This document shows, one piece after another, positions 14,795-21,960 of a stretch of 23,219 nt of DNA. The DNA comes from CAYYMD01 sp964472875 (lineage in GTDB: Bacteria > Planctomycetota > Phycisphaerae > SM23-33). The notes under the pieces are model-generated. The model searched no databases and had not been told where the DNA came from. It worked only from the letters and a program-made list of their open reading frames with translations. Both the position numbers and the translations under genes were made by a program. Positions within the stretch are counted from its first letter, which is position 1, and every line of letters begins with the position of its first letter. Where the stretch lies: contig CAYYMD010000047.1 in assembly GCA_964472875.1 (NCBI GenBank), positions 1 through 23,219 on the forward strand, in the 5' to 3' direction.

Positions 14795-15622
14795 TTATTT
14801 TACTATCGCCGAGACGATTTTTTTAAAGGCCGCGCCGACGGGACCGTCGGGCTCGGTGCGGACGAAGAGTTTTCCGCTGTCGCCGCCGACCACAACGCCC
14901 GGGTCCATGGGTATGCTGCCCAGTAATTTCAGATTCGTCTCCTCGGCCAGCGTCTGCCCGCCGCCTGTGGCAAAAAGGTCTATGTAACCGCCGCAGTGCG
15001 GGCAGGTCAGTCCGGACATGTTCTCCACGATGCCGAGGATGGGAATTTCCACCGCCTTGCAGAATGACACGCACCGCCGCACGTCGGCCACGGCCAGGGC
15101 CTGCGGCGTGGTCACCAGCACGGCCGAGGCGCCATCGCCGACCAGTTGCGCCACCGAAAGCGGCTCGTCGCCCGTGCCCGGGGGCGAGTCCACCACTAAG
15201 TAATCCAGCGGGCCCCAGTTTGCCTCGCCGAGAAACTGGCGGATGACGTTGAACTTCAGCGGCCCGCGCCAGATGACAGGATCGCTTCGGGCGGCGAGCA
15301 TCAGGCCGATGGAAATAACCTTGAGATTATCACCGGCATCGACGGGTCGGATACCGTCATCATCTGCGGCCAGGCGGGCATCCTGAATGCCCGTCAGTTG
15401 CGGGATGCTCGGGCCGTGCACGTCAACGTCCAGCAGTCCGACCTTGTTGCCCTCCCGGGCCAGGGCCGCGGCGAGGTTGGCCGCCACGGTGCTCTTGCCA
15501 ACTCCGCCCTTGCCAGACAATACAAGCAGTTTGCGTTTGACATCGCCCATACGCCGTTTGACGGATTCCTGCATGGCCTTGAGTTGCTCGGACTGATTCT
15601 GTTGTTGCGTATTTTCAGACAT
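14795..15622 (-). CDS. Mrp/ApbC-type iron-sulfur carrier ATPase
   Basis: Mrp-family P-loop ATPases bind and transfer 4Fe-4S clusters to apo-proteins in the cytoplasm. The 275-residue product has the deviant Walker A SGKGGVGKST (36-45), the Mrp signature VDVHGPSIPQLTG (about 66-78), the switch region VVDSPPGTGDEP, and the cluster-ligand pair CPHC (207-210) in ENMSGLTCPHCGG. The N-terminal DUF59 domain of longer Mrp proteins is absent. It is the last gene of the minus-strand run that starts at 17711, 26 bp after the second ferredoxin-MinD gene, which supports a joint role in Fe-S handling. Confidence 0.92.
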   Translation of the reverse strand: MSENTQQQNQSEQLKAMQESVKRRMGDVKRKLLVLSGKGGVGKSTVAANLAAALAREGNKVGLLDVDVHGPSIPQLTGIQDARLAADDDGIRPVDAGDNLKVISIGLMLAARSDPVIWRGPLKFNVIRQFLGEANWGPLDYLVVDSPPGTGDEPLSVAQLVGDGASAVLVTTPQALAVADVRRCVSFCKAVEIPILGIVENMSGLTCPHCGGYIDLFATGGGQTLAEETNLKLLGSIPMDPGVVVGGDSGKLFVRTEPDGPVGAAFKKIVSAIVK

Positions 15623-15648
15623 TTTTCCCTTTCCGGACTTATGGCTTC

Positions 15649-16551
15649 CTATTTAAGTTCTGCGGCCACGGCCGACCAGAGGTTTCGCACATCTGCGGCC
15701 ACGCCGTTGGTGGAATATTCCACCACGGATTTTGCATGCACCTGAGCGTGTGTGACGGCCGGGTCGTAGCGGACCTTGCCGGCCACGGGGATTCCCTCCT
15801 CACGTGCGAAGTCTTCTATCTGCGTCGCCAGTTCCGCGTTAAGGTCCCACTTGTTAATGCAAACTAACGTTTCGATTTTGAAGTACTCGGCCAGTTCGAC
15901 GACGCGCTTGAGATCGTGAAGGCCGCTGAGCGTAGGTTCGGCCACCACCAGCACCAGGTCTGCGTTGGTAATGGAGGCGATGACCGGACAGCCCACGCCC
16001 GGGGAGCCGTCGGAGATTATCAGCGGATATTTTTCATCCTCGGCCAGCTGCCCTGCGTGGTTGCGAACGGTGGAGACGAGTTTGCCGGAGTTTTCCTCGG
16101 CGATGCCCAGTTCGGCGTGGACCAGAGGCCCGAATCGCGTCTCGGAGACGAACCATTGACCGTTAACCACTGGTCCGAATTCAACCGCATCGGCCGGGCA
16201 GAATCTTGCGCAAAGCCCGCATCCCTCGCAGGCGATGGGGTCGATACGGCATGTCGCCTCGGCGTTCGCATTGGGCGGGCCGTCATTGTGCATCGCGCCG
16301 AAGCGGCACAGGTCGGCGCACTGGAAGCACCCGGCGCATTTTTCCGTAATAACCTCGGCCCGGCTGCCGCCGGAAAACGGTTCGCTGTGGCGTATGCGCG
16401 GCTCCAGCACCAGTTGCAGGTCCGCGGCGTCCACGTCGCAGTCGGCCATCACTACCTTTTCGGCCAGCGCCGCGAAGGAGGCCACTATGGATGTCTTGCC
16501 CGTGCCGCCCTTGCCGCTGATTATCACAAGTTCTTTTGCTTTGTTACTCAT
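15649..16551 (-). CDS. MinD-superfamily ATPase with inserted ferredoxin domain (second copy)
   Basis: The 300-residue product is a MinD/ParA-type P-loop ATPase with a two-cluster ferredoxin insert (the COG1149 type). Walker A is SGKGGTGKTS (12-21). The insert has two CxxCxxCxxxC motifs: Cys72, 75, 78, 82 and Cys108, 111, 114, 118. The ATPase part resumes at IISDGSPGVGCPVIASI and VVAEPTLSGLHDLKR. The start at 16551 (MSNKAKELVIIS) overlaps the stop of the upstream paralogue by 8 nt, a sign of coupled translation; an upstream ATG at 16596 would add 15 residues. The exact client is unknown; the family is associated with metallocluster or electron-transfer proteins in anaerobes. Confidence 0.9.
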   Translation of the reverse strand: MSNKAKELVIISGKGGTGKTSIVASFAALAEKVVMADCDVDAADLQLVLEPRIRHSEPFSGGSRAEVITEKCAGCFQCADLCRFGAMHNDGPPNANAEATCRIDPIACEGCGLCARFCPADAVEFGPVVNGQWFVSETRFGPLVHAELGIAEENSGKLVSTVRNHAGQLAEDEKYPLIISDGSPGVGCPVIASITNADLVLVVAEPTLSGLHDLKRVVELAEYFKIETLVCINKWDLNAELATQIEDFAREEGIPVAGKVRYDPAVTHAQVHAKSVVEYSTNGVAADVRNLWSAVAAELK

Positions 16552-17425
16552 TGTCGGATTTGTTTGTGTCTCTTTTTGTCCCGTCGGCGAGTTCACTTGC
16601 CCTTTGCACGATATCGGTGAATATGTGGGCGAACTGCGGCGCGGCGTCGAATATCATCTCGCCGCGCGAGTACGCCTCCGCGATTTTCCTGTCATCCGGT
16701 ATTTCGGCCAGTATTTCTATGTTCTCGCTGCGGCAGAATTCGTGCGTGCGGTCGTCGCCGACGCCGGCGCGGTTGATAACCACGCCGAACGGCAGTTTCA
16801 GGGCGCCGACCATTTTCACCGCCAGTTTCAGGTCATGCAGGCCGAACGGCGTCGGCTCGGTGACGAGGATGACGAAATCCGCATCCTCCACGCTCTGGAT
16901 TACAGGACACGACGTGCCCGGCGGTGCGTCGAAAAAGGCCAAATCGACATTCGTCGCGACGACCTTTATCCTGCGGATAAGCGGGGGGCTCATCGCCTCG
17001 CCTATGTTGAGCATGCCTTGTGTGAAACTGATATCGCCGGCCCGGCCGGTCTCCATCGTGCCGATTTCGCGCTGCCTTTCGGTTATCGCATTTTGCGGGC
17101 ACACCCAGTAGCATCCGCCGCACGAGTGGCATAACTGGTCGAACACAAGCACCTGCTCGCCCATGACTACGATGGCGTTGAACTGGCAGATGTCGCCGCA
17201 TTTGCCGCAGTGGTTGCACATCTCGGCATCGACCTGAGGCACCGGCACGCATACGTCGCTGCGGCCGGTGATTTGCGGCTTGAGGAAGATGCCCCCGTTG
17301 GGCTCTTCCACGTCGCAGTCGACGTAGCTGACAGTCATTCCGTCGGATGAGGCGGCCATGGCGAGATTAGTCGCCACCGTGGTTTTGCCCGTGCCGCCCT
17401 TGCCGCTTGCAACCGCGATTTTCAT
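16544..17425 (-). CDS. MinD-superfamily ATPase with inserted ferredoxin domain (first copy)
   Basis: The 293-residue paralogue of the next gene. Walker A is SGKGGTGKTT (7-16). Eight cysteines form two 4Fe-4S motifs: Cys70, 73, 76, 80 and Cys99, 102, 105, 109. The motifs DAPPGTSCPVIQSV and VTEPTPFGLHDLKLAVKM match the ATPase core. The charged tail (ADGTKRDTNKSDNE) ends in the overlap with the following ATG. The gene begins one base after the end of the upstream small cysteine gene. Tandem pairs of these ATPases may work as a heterodimer; that is inference. Confidence 0.92.
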   Translation of the reverse strand: MKIAVASGKGGTGKTTVATNLAMAASSDGMTVSYVDCDVEEPNGGIFLKPQITGRSDVCVPVPQVDAEMCNHCGKCGDICQFNAIVVMGEQVLVFDQLCHSCGGCYWVCPQNAITERQREIGTMETGRAGDISFTQGMLNIGEAMSPPLIRRIKVVATNVDLAFFDAPPGTSCPVIQSVEDADFVILVTEPTPFGLHDLKLAVKMVGALKLPFGVVINRAGVGDDRTHEFCRSENIEILAEIPDDRKIAEAYSRGEMIFDAAPQFAHIFTDIVQRASELADGTKRDTNKSDNE

Positions 17426-17426
17426 G

Positions 17427-17711
17427 CTACACAGACCCTCGAGAATCGTTTTTCGCCGCCGAACAGAACAACTGCTGATGTTCTTCTATGACGCGCGCGA
17501 CGTCGATCATGCAGTGTCCGCTGCCGGTGCAGTGAAGCGAACGCACCCACTGCGGATCGACCTGCGACAGCGGTCGGGACAGCAGGTAATCCCTGAGCGT
17601 CCCGAGTGTTTCTGCGCAGCCGGGCATATTATTGAATTCGAATGTCTCGAATCTCATCTGCCCGCTTTCGTCGCTGAGCGTGTATCGGATTTTGTCGTAG
17701 CAACCATCCAT
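17427..17711 (-). CDS. Small cysteine protein, possible minimal NifU/IscU-like scaffold
   Basis: The 94-residue product starts at an ATG (17711) with GGGAG 8 nt upstream; the open frame runs back to 17876 but without such a site. I do not recognise a named family with certainty. Three cysteines fall where IscU/NifU N-domains have theirs: Cys4 in GCYDKIRYTL (compare CGD-x-MKLQI), Cys32 in the strand-turn FNNMPGCAETLGTLRDYLL (compare the GC-x-AIASSS region, followed by a helix), and Cys61 in VRSLHC (compare VKIHC). The stretch between the second and third cysteine is shorter than in IscU. A further HC pair (His66, Cys67) lies close by. Its place one base before two Fe-S ATPases and an Mrp carrier supports an Fe-S role, as inference. 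Confidence 0.5.
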   Translation of the reverse strand: MDGCYDKIRYTLSDESGQMRFETFEFNNMPGCAETLGTLRDYLLSRPLSQVDPQWVRSLHCTGSGHCMIDVARVIEEHQQLFCSAAKNDSRGSV

Positions 17712-17980
17712 GATTAACGCTCCCGTCTCGGTGCGATTACGCATCGGTTTTCGTGTTTTGGCGGACAGCAACCGCCCGCCGGATAACTTATAATATCCTT
17801 TTATGAAAGTTTGTTTGGTTGCGACATTATAGGCCATGCGCCGGGGTATCCGCGGCGATATCGATTTTTTGTTCATAATCAGGTTTCGTGGCGTCCCGCG
17901 GTCCTAAAATATAATAGAGACTTAAAGGCAATATCGGCGTTTAATATACGATTAACAGTATGGGAAAAAGGTGACATAGC
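17712..17980. promoter_or_regulatory. Divergent intergenic region of the Fe-S ATPase run and the tyrosine-rich protein gene
   Basis: Transcripts must leave in both directions. On the plus strand TATAAT is present at 17910-17915 but has no good -35 match at 17 bp. On the minus strand TATAAT (complement of 17827-17832) also lacks a convincing -35 box. GGATA (17781-17785) and TATCC (17794-17798) form an imperfect dyad. A single GTTCAT (17871-17876) matches one half of the dyad at 21961-21976, without its partner. Confidence 0.3.
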
Positions 17981-19408
17981 ATGACCTTCGTTAACAAAAT
18001 CAAATCATCCGCCGGGCTTTCAGCCGGTATCGTCCTGGCCGTGTTATTAATTGTATTGGCACATGGTTCGATTGCCGAGGCCGGCATCCGTATCCGTTAT
18101 CACAGCGGCGATGGCTTTAACCTTGGCCTGCGGCTGCACCACGGCTACAGATACGGCAGATTCTACCGTTACCGCCGATACTATTTTCCGCACACCAGAT
18201 ACTACAGTTACCGTTATATCTACGGGTATCCGTATGGATACAGCTACAGTTACGATAACGATCGCCCGCAACACCTGGGGCTGTTCGGCAGGCCTCACCT
18301 GGGCTTCGGCGGCACATACGGCGGCTTCCGCCTCGGTCTGCCGAGTTACACCAGGCGATACCGTTATTACGACTCGCACGGCGGGTCTTACAGCGGGTCA
18401 TATACGGATTACGACGACTACAACTACAACGATTCGTATTCCGACAGCGCGCCGGACTATTCTTATTCGACAAAACCTGCGCACGAATCGGTCAACCGCG
18501 ACGAAGGGCAACAGGGCGATAAACAGCAGGACGGCTGGACGCTGCTTAGCCGCGGCCGTTCATCGCTGGCGGTGAGCCGGTTCTCACAGCAGGCCAGGGA
18601 CAATCCCAAAGACGGTCGGTACAAGGTCGGCTTCGCTCTGGCCCTTGCCGACGACGGCAATCTATCCGGCGGTGTGTGGGCTATGCGCCGCGCGATGCGA
18701 TTGTCTCCCAAGACCTTCCAAACACTGCAACTCAACGAATCCGTACAAATTCGCGTGCCGGCGATTCTCGATAAGTTCGCATCCGGCCGGGCCGATTACA
18801 TCGGCGATGGCGACCGTGCATTTACGCGGGCCGCTTTGCATTATCTGCTCGGCGACAGCGAAAAGGCCCGCCATTTCGTCCGAGCCGCCGGGCAGGCCGG
18901 CGACAAGTCGCAGAGCACCGCCAACCTCGCCGAACTGCTCGGCGTCGTCCTCGAACAGAAGGGCGACAAAACGGGCAATGGCGGCTGGTCGCTTCTGGCC
19001 GCGAGTCATCCGCGACAGGCCCTGCTGTGGTTTGCCCATCGTGCGACTGATAACCCGCAGGCCGCCCGACCGAAGGTCGGTTATGCACTGGCGGTCGCCG
19101 CCGACGGCAATCTTTCCAGGGGCGTGTGGGCTATGCGCAGGGCGTTTCGCCTGCACGGGCCGGACATAGTTTACATGGTCCTGGACGAACCGCTGCACAA
19201 GCCCGTAGGCAAACTTATCGATGCTTACGATGCCGCTTCGCCGGATACTGTCGACAAGGCCGACAGCGCCTTCATGCGGGCGGCGATGAATTACCTTATC
19301 GGCCGCTACAAATCCGCAGAAGCACTGGCCGAAACCGCCCGCCGGGCCGGCGATAAATCACGCAGCATCGAACAACTCGAAACGATGCTCGCCGGGGACG
19401 CCGATTAG
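17981..19408 (+). CDS. Exported tyrosine-rich protein with tandem helical repeat domains
   Basis: The 475-residue product has a signal peptide (about 1-34, ending AHGSIAEAG). Residues 55-95 and 122-163 are very rich in Tyr with Arg, Gly, Ser and Asp (GYRYGRFYRYRRYYFPH, YIYGYPYGYSYSYDND). The rest is a tandem duplication: about 185-320 and about 335-470 align at an offset of exactly 150 residues (DGNLSGGVWAMRRAMRL against DGNLSRGVWAMRRAFRL; FTRAALHYLLGDSEKA against FMRAAMNYLIGRYKSA). The repeats are helical and TPR-like. AAGGTGA lies 6 nt before the ATG. A terminator follows the stop. I do not recognise a family; an extracytoplasmic or surface role fits the signal peptide and composition. Confidence 0.8.
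   Translation: MTFVNKIKSSAGLSAGIVLAVLLIVLAHGSIAEAGIRIRYHSGDGFNLGLRLHHGYRYGRFYRYRRYYFPHTRYYSYRYIYGYPYGYSYSYDNDRPQHLGLFGRPHLGFGGTYGGFRLGLPSYTRRYRYYDSHGGSYSGSYTDYDDYNYNDSYSDSAPDYSYSTKPAHESVNRDEGQQGDKQQDGWTLLSRGRSSLAVSRFSQQARDNPKDGRYKVGFALALADDGNLSGGVWAMRRAMRLSPKTFQTLQLNESVQIRVPAILDKFASGRADYIGDGDRAFTRAALHYLLGDSEKARHFVRAAGQAGDKSQSTANLAELLGVVLEQKGDKTGNGGWSLLAASHPRQALLWFAHRATDNPQAARPKVGYALAVAADGNLSRGVWAMRRAFRLHGPDIVYMVLDEPLHKPVGKLIDAYDAASPDTVDKADSAFMRAAMNYLIGRYKSAEALAETARRAGDKSRSIEQLETMLAGDAD
18533..19390 (+). repeat. Tandem 450-bp (150-residue) internal duplication
   Basis: The two copies cover about 18533-18940 and 18983-19390. The best conserved block, GTGTGGGCTATGCGC, occurs at 18674 and again 450 bp later at 19124 in the same frame. 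Many other positions differ at the protein level, so the duplication is old. Confidence 0.75.
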
Positions 19409-19417
19409 TTACTTTCG

Positions 19418-19459
19418 GCCGGTGGCGCGGCGCTGGCCACCACGCCACCGGGCAGTTTT
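19418..19459 (+). terminator. Rho-independent terminator of the tyrosine-rich protein gene
   Basis: GCCGGTGGCG (19418-19427) and CGCCACCGGC (19443-19452) form a perfect 10-bp stem with a 15-nt loop, followed by AGTTTTC. It starts 10 bp after the stop codon at 19408. No T run follows on the minus strand, so it acts on plus-strand transcripts only. Confidence 0.7.
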
Positions 19460-19472
19460 CAAACGGCGTTCC

Positions 19473-19904
19473 TTACTTCTGGCCCGACTGGAGTTCTTCC
19501 ATGCGGCCACGGATTTCCTGCAGAGAACTTTCGAGTTGCTCGGCCTGGGCCTTTAGCATCTCGAGTTCTTCGGCGGGATTGGCCGCCGGAGGCGCCGGCG
19601 CCACGGCCGGGCCGTAATTATACCCGGCGCCGTAGCCGTAGTGGGGCGGTGCGGCGGGGGGATAGCCGTACGCCGGGGCGGCGCCGTATCCGGATGCGCG
19701 CCAACCCCAGCCGCGTCCCCATCCGCGACCGCGACCCCAACCACGGCCCCAGCCGCGACCGAAGCCGCGACCGAAGCCGCGACCCCATCCGCGTCCTGGG
19801 ATCGGGTTTATGTATCCGGGCGCGCCGTATCCGGCGCAGTACCCGGCCGCTCTGCCTGTCATCGGGCCATAGCCCATCGGTCCTGTTCCATCTCCACCTG
19901 GCAT
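19473..19904 (-). CDS. DUF5320 family protein
   Basis: The 143-residue product starts MPGGDGTGPMGYGPMTGRAAGYC, seen as MPGGDGTGPMGYGPM then TGRAAGYC, the DUF5320 signature. The middle (about 36-70) is a run of GRG[WF] units. A Pro/Tyr/Ala-rich part follows, and the end is a coiled coil (EELEMLKAQAEQLESSLQEI). Function is unknown; the family is common in anaerobes beside NifX-like, DUF134 and ferredoxin-MinD genes. AAGGAG lies 7 nt before the ATG at 19904. It is the last gene of the minus-strand run starting at 21912. Confidence 0.85.
   Translation of the reverse strand: MPGGDGTGPMGYGPMTGRAAGYCAGYGAPGYINPIPGRGWGRGFGRGFGRGWGRGWGRGRGWGRGWGWRASGYGAAPAYGYPPAAPPHYGYGAGYNYGPAVAPAPPAANPAEELEMLKAQAEQLESSLQEIRGRMEELQSGQK
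19720..19800 (-). repeat. GRG[WF]-coding short tandem repeat
   Basis: Units of about 12 bp such as GACCGAAGCCGC and GACCCCAGCCGC-like variants repeat here in plus-strand reading, coding GRGF and GRGW on the minus strand. Two GACCGAAGCCGC units are adjacent and identical. Such tracts can change length by slippage. Confidence 0.6.
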
Positions 19905-19934
19905 AGTAATTCTCCTTATGCTGATGGTTATCAC

Positions 19935-20204
19935 TTACTCTCGAGTCATCGTTATTCCGCAATTTGGACACGTCACGGTATTGCACGGCTGTCCGGCCGC
20001 GTGGGGCACCTTGTGCCCGCAACCGGGGCAGACGCAGTATCCGGCCGGTCCGGCCGCACTGGGTCCGCCCATGCGTCCGCGACCGCCGCCGGCGCCTCTG
20101 CCGGCGCCGCCACCGCGACCACGACCTCGTCCGCGCCCGCGGCCCTGGCCGCCTCCGCGAACCGGGCCCTGTCCGTTCGGTCCTGTTCCGTCTCCACCTG
20201 GCAT
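19935..20204 (-). CDS. Gly/Arg-rich protein with DUF5320-like start and C-terminal zinc ribbon
   Basis: The 89-residue product has three parts: an N-terminus MPGGDGTGPNGQGPVRGGG that copies the start of the next gene, a tract of GRGRG repeats (about 20-45), and a zinc ribbon with CPGCG and CPNCG (GYCVCPGCGHKVPH, then CNTVTCPNCGITM). AAGGAG lies 8 nt before the ATG at 20204. An ATG at 20210 overlapping the DUF89 stop (TGATG) is possible but too close to that site. The zinc ribbon and RG tract suggest nucleic-acid or protein binding; the function is unknown. Confidence 0.78.
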   Translation of the reverse strand: MPGGDGTGPNGQGPVRGGGQGRGRGRGRGRGGGAGRGAGGGRGRMGGPSAAGPAGYCVCPGCGHKVPHAAGQPCNTVTCPNCGITMTRE

Positions 20205-20209
20205 AGTCA

Positions 20210-21118
20210 TCACTCCTTCCCTGCTAATGTTTGTTCCGATTCACTCTCTGCCGCGTGTATGAATTTTCCATCCGCGTGGCTAAGCACCATGCTTCCGAGA
20301 GGGTAGCCGATGTCATCGGCTATCACAGGGCACTTTATCTTCAGCGCGAAGAAGATTTCCTTGGAGACGCCGCTGAGCGATTCGTAGTTGCCCTGGCCCT
20401 TTGCTATCACCACGTCGGCCGCTTCGAATACGTCCCTGAACTGCTCGCTGCAGTCTTCCAGCACGGTGGCAGGGGCGTCCGAACCGTTGTCTATGACCTT
20501 CACCATGTCCGTCAGCCCGGCTACGCGTGCGTCGTCCATGGTGGCGTCGTTGAGAACCGGCGAACCCTTGACCGCCACGGTGACCTTATCCGGCGACAAC
20601 CGCTCGATTAGCAGACGGTCGAAAACTATCTCGCCTGTATTGTCAGCCAGGTAAAGGATGTTTTCCGCCTCGGCCATGCGGGCGGCGAAGTTCTCGCCGT
20701 CGCCGCAAAGTTCCACCGTCAGCGCCGCATCGATAATCTCGCGGACCTCTTCCTCGCTGCGGGCGCCTGCCGGGCCGAAGTCGATTATGTTTCCCGCGAT
20801 GGCCAGGCGCGCGGCCGCGTCCAGCGGGCTTTCCGACTCATCCACTTTTTTGCGCAGTTCATCAATCCAGCCAAGCGCGGCGGCGTTGAACCTGTCCTTA
20901 ATGTCGCGGTATGGGTCCGCCTGGCCGGATAACTGCCGCACCAGCCGGTGAATCTTCTGGCCCATCTGCGGCGGCGTTATCGACAGGTCCATCTCGCTTA
21001 CCATTGCCAGCACGCGCCGCAGCACCTGCTCGTGGACCGATTCGTCGTCGCTGGCCAGCCGGGCCGCCTCAAGCGCCTGCCGCGCGAAACACGGTATGCA
21101 TTCAATCGCTGTCTTCAT
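20210..21118 (-). CDS. DUF89 family protein with N-terminal CxxC
   Basis: DUF89 proteins are metal-dependent phosphatases, proposed to clear damaged phosphometabolites; the ARMT1 group belongs to the same fold. The 302-residue product begins MKTAIECIPCFARQAL, with Cys7 and Cys10 as in the archaeal/bacterial subfamily. The active-site set is visible: DNTGEIVFD (159-167), VKGSPVLNDAT (about 183-193), IDNGSD (209-214) and AKGQGNYESL (239-248). The substrate cannot be told. It follows the NifX-like gene by 4 bp and precedes the zinc-ribbon gene, so it belongs to this run. Confidence 0.88.
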   Translation of the reverse strand: MKTAIECIPCFARQALEAARLASDDESVHEQVLRRVLAMVSEMDLSITPPQMGQKIHRLVRQLSGQADPYRDIKDRFNAAALGWIDELRKKVDESESPLDAAARLAIAGNIIDFGPAGARSEEEVREIIDAALTVELCGDGENFAARMAEAENILYLADNTGEIVFDRLLIERLSPDKVTVAVKGSPVLNDATMDDARVAGLTDMVKVIDNGSDAPATVLEDCSEQFRDVFEAADVVIAKGQGNYESLSGVSKEIFFALKIKCPVIADDIGYPLGSMVLSHADGKFIHAAESESEQTLAGKE

Positions 21119-21122
21119 AAAT

Positions 21123-21485
21123 TCACATCCAGTGGCCTTCGACGTTTGCGTCGTCGGCCGATTCGAGTTTACCCTCGTTGAACATCTTCATCGCTTCCTC
21201 GGCTGTGGCCTCCGGGGCCAGATATATCCTTATACCCCCGGCCTTTAGCGTAGCGAATGCCTTGGGGCCAACGTTGCCGGTGATGACCGCCTCGGCGCCG
21301 AGGTCGGCCACGTTCTTGGCCGACTGCACGCCCGCGCCCTGCATGGCATTCAGATTCTGCGTGTTGTCATGGGTTTGAAATTCTCCGCTTTCCGTGTCGG
21401 CCAGGATGAAATACCTGGCTCGCCCGAATCGCGGGTCAACGGCGTCTGAAATTTCCTTTCCCTGTGATGTAATTACCACTTTCAT
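21123..21485 (-). CDS. NifX/NifB-type dinitrogenase iron-molybdenum cofactor domain protein
   Basis: The 120-residue product is a single cofactor-binding domain: MKVVITSQGKEISDAVDPRFGRARYF (as MKVVITSQG then VDPRFGRARYF), THDNTQNLN, and GAEAVITGNVGPKAFATLKAGGI. Stand-alone members occur widely in organisms without nitrogenase, next to ferredoxin-MinD ATPases, and are thought to bind Fe-S or Fe-Mo clusters. The start at 21485 has AAGGA 7 nt upstream; a longer frame from 21584 would overlap the DUF134 gene and is rejected. The next gene starts 4 bp after its stop. Confidence 0.9.
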   Translation of the reverse strand: MKVVITSQGKEISDAVDPRFGRARYFILADTESGEFQTHDNTQNLNAMQGAGVQSAKNVADLGAEAVITGNVGPKAFATLKAGGIRIYLAPEATAEEAMKMFNEGKLESADDANVEGHWM

Positions 21486-21531
21486 TTTGGCTTCCTTTCT
21501 TTTTGTCCGACAGGAGTCTGGCCTGTCGGTA

Positions 21532-21912
21532 TTATCCCGGCCCTCTTCCACCGCGGAATCTCCGTCCGCGGCCGCGTCCACCACCGCCTCTGCCGCGCGG
21601 TCCGCCGCCCGCCGGACCGGGCGGATGTATAATCGGTCCGCCTTCTATCGCCAGGGCGCCGCCGGTTGTCAGCATCTGCGCTATCTTTGCCCGCGCCGAG
21701 GCAAGTATCCGCGTGACGGTAGGGCGGGAGACGCCCATCATCGCGGCCGCTTTTTCCTGGTCGAACCGCAGGCCGTCTATCAGCCGTATAACCTCGAACT
21801 CGTCAAGCGTCAGCGTTACCCACTGAAGTTCCCGTGCGGGCACGCCTGCCGGCTTGTAAACCGTCGCCGGCGGCGTGGCGCTGATTCTTCTCTGTCTGTA
21901 TGGTCTTGGCAT
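21532..21912 (-). CDS. DUF134 family predicted DNA-binding protein
   Basis: The 126-residue product begins MPRPYRQRRISATPPATVYKPAG (as MPRPYRQRRI then YKPAG) and has LTLDEFEVIRLIDG followed by a sigma-factor-like helix-turn-helix, FDQEKAAAMMGVSRPTVTRI, then LASARAKIAQML. These are standard DUF134 features. After GGALAIEGG the C-terminal tail is Gly/Arg-rich (GRGGGGRGRGRRFRGGRGPG). It is the first gene of the metallocluster run and lies just behind a strong promoter with an overlapping dyad, so it is the likely regulator of the run and of itself; that is inference. Confidence 0.88.
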   Translation of the reverse strand: MPRPYRQRRISATPPATVYKPAGVPARELQWVTLTLDEFEVIRLIDGLRFDQEKAAAMMGVSRPTVTRILASARAKIAQMLTTGGALAIEGGPIIHPPGPAGGGPRGRGGGGRGRGRRFRGGRGPG

Positions 21913-21960
21913 TTCAATTCGCTAAAGGATGCAGTTATTACGCGTTCGGCATTTATTGTT

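Noticed and set aside
15916..17134. Long plus-strand frames across the two ferredoxin-MinD genes
   Set aside because: Both minus-strand genes have full cysteine and Walker motifs; the plus frames are codon shadows.
19720..19800. CRISPR-like array suggested by the regular short repeats
   Set aside because: The units are about 12 bp, adjacent with no spacers, and code GRG[WF] in frame; there are no cas genes.
19641..20306. Plus-strand frame of 221 codons opposite the DUF5320 genes
   Set aside because: It is Ala/Thr/Ser-rich translation of the RG-coding repeats; the minus-strand genes have ribosome sites and family signatures.
21123..21584. Longer start of the NifX-like gene at 21584
   Set aside because: It would overlap the DUF134 gene by 53 bp and add a charged tail unlike the family, while 21485 has a proper Shine-Dalgarno sequence.
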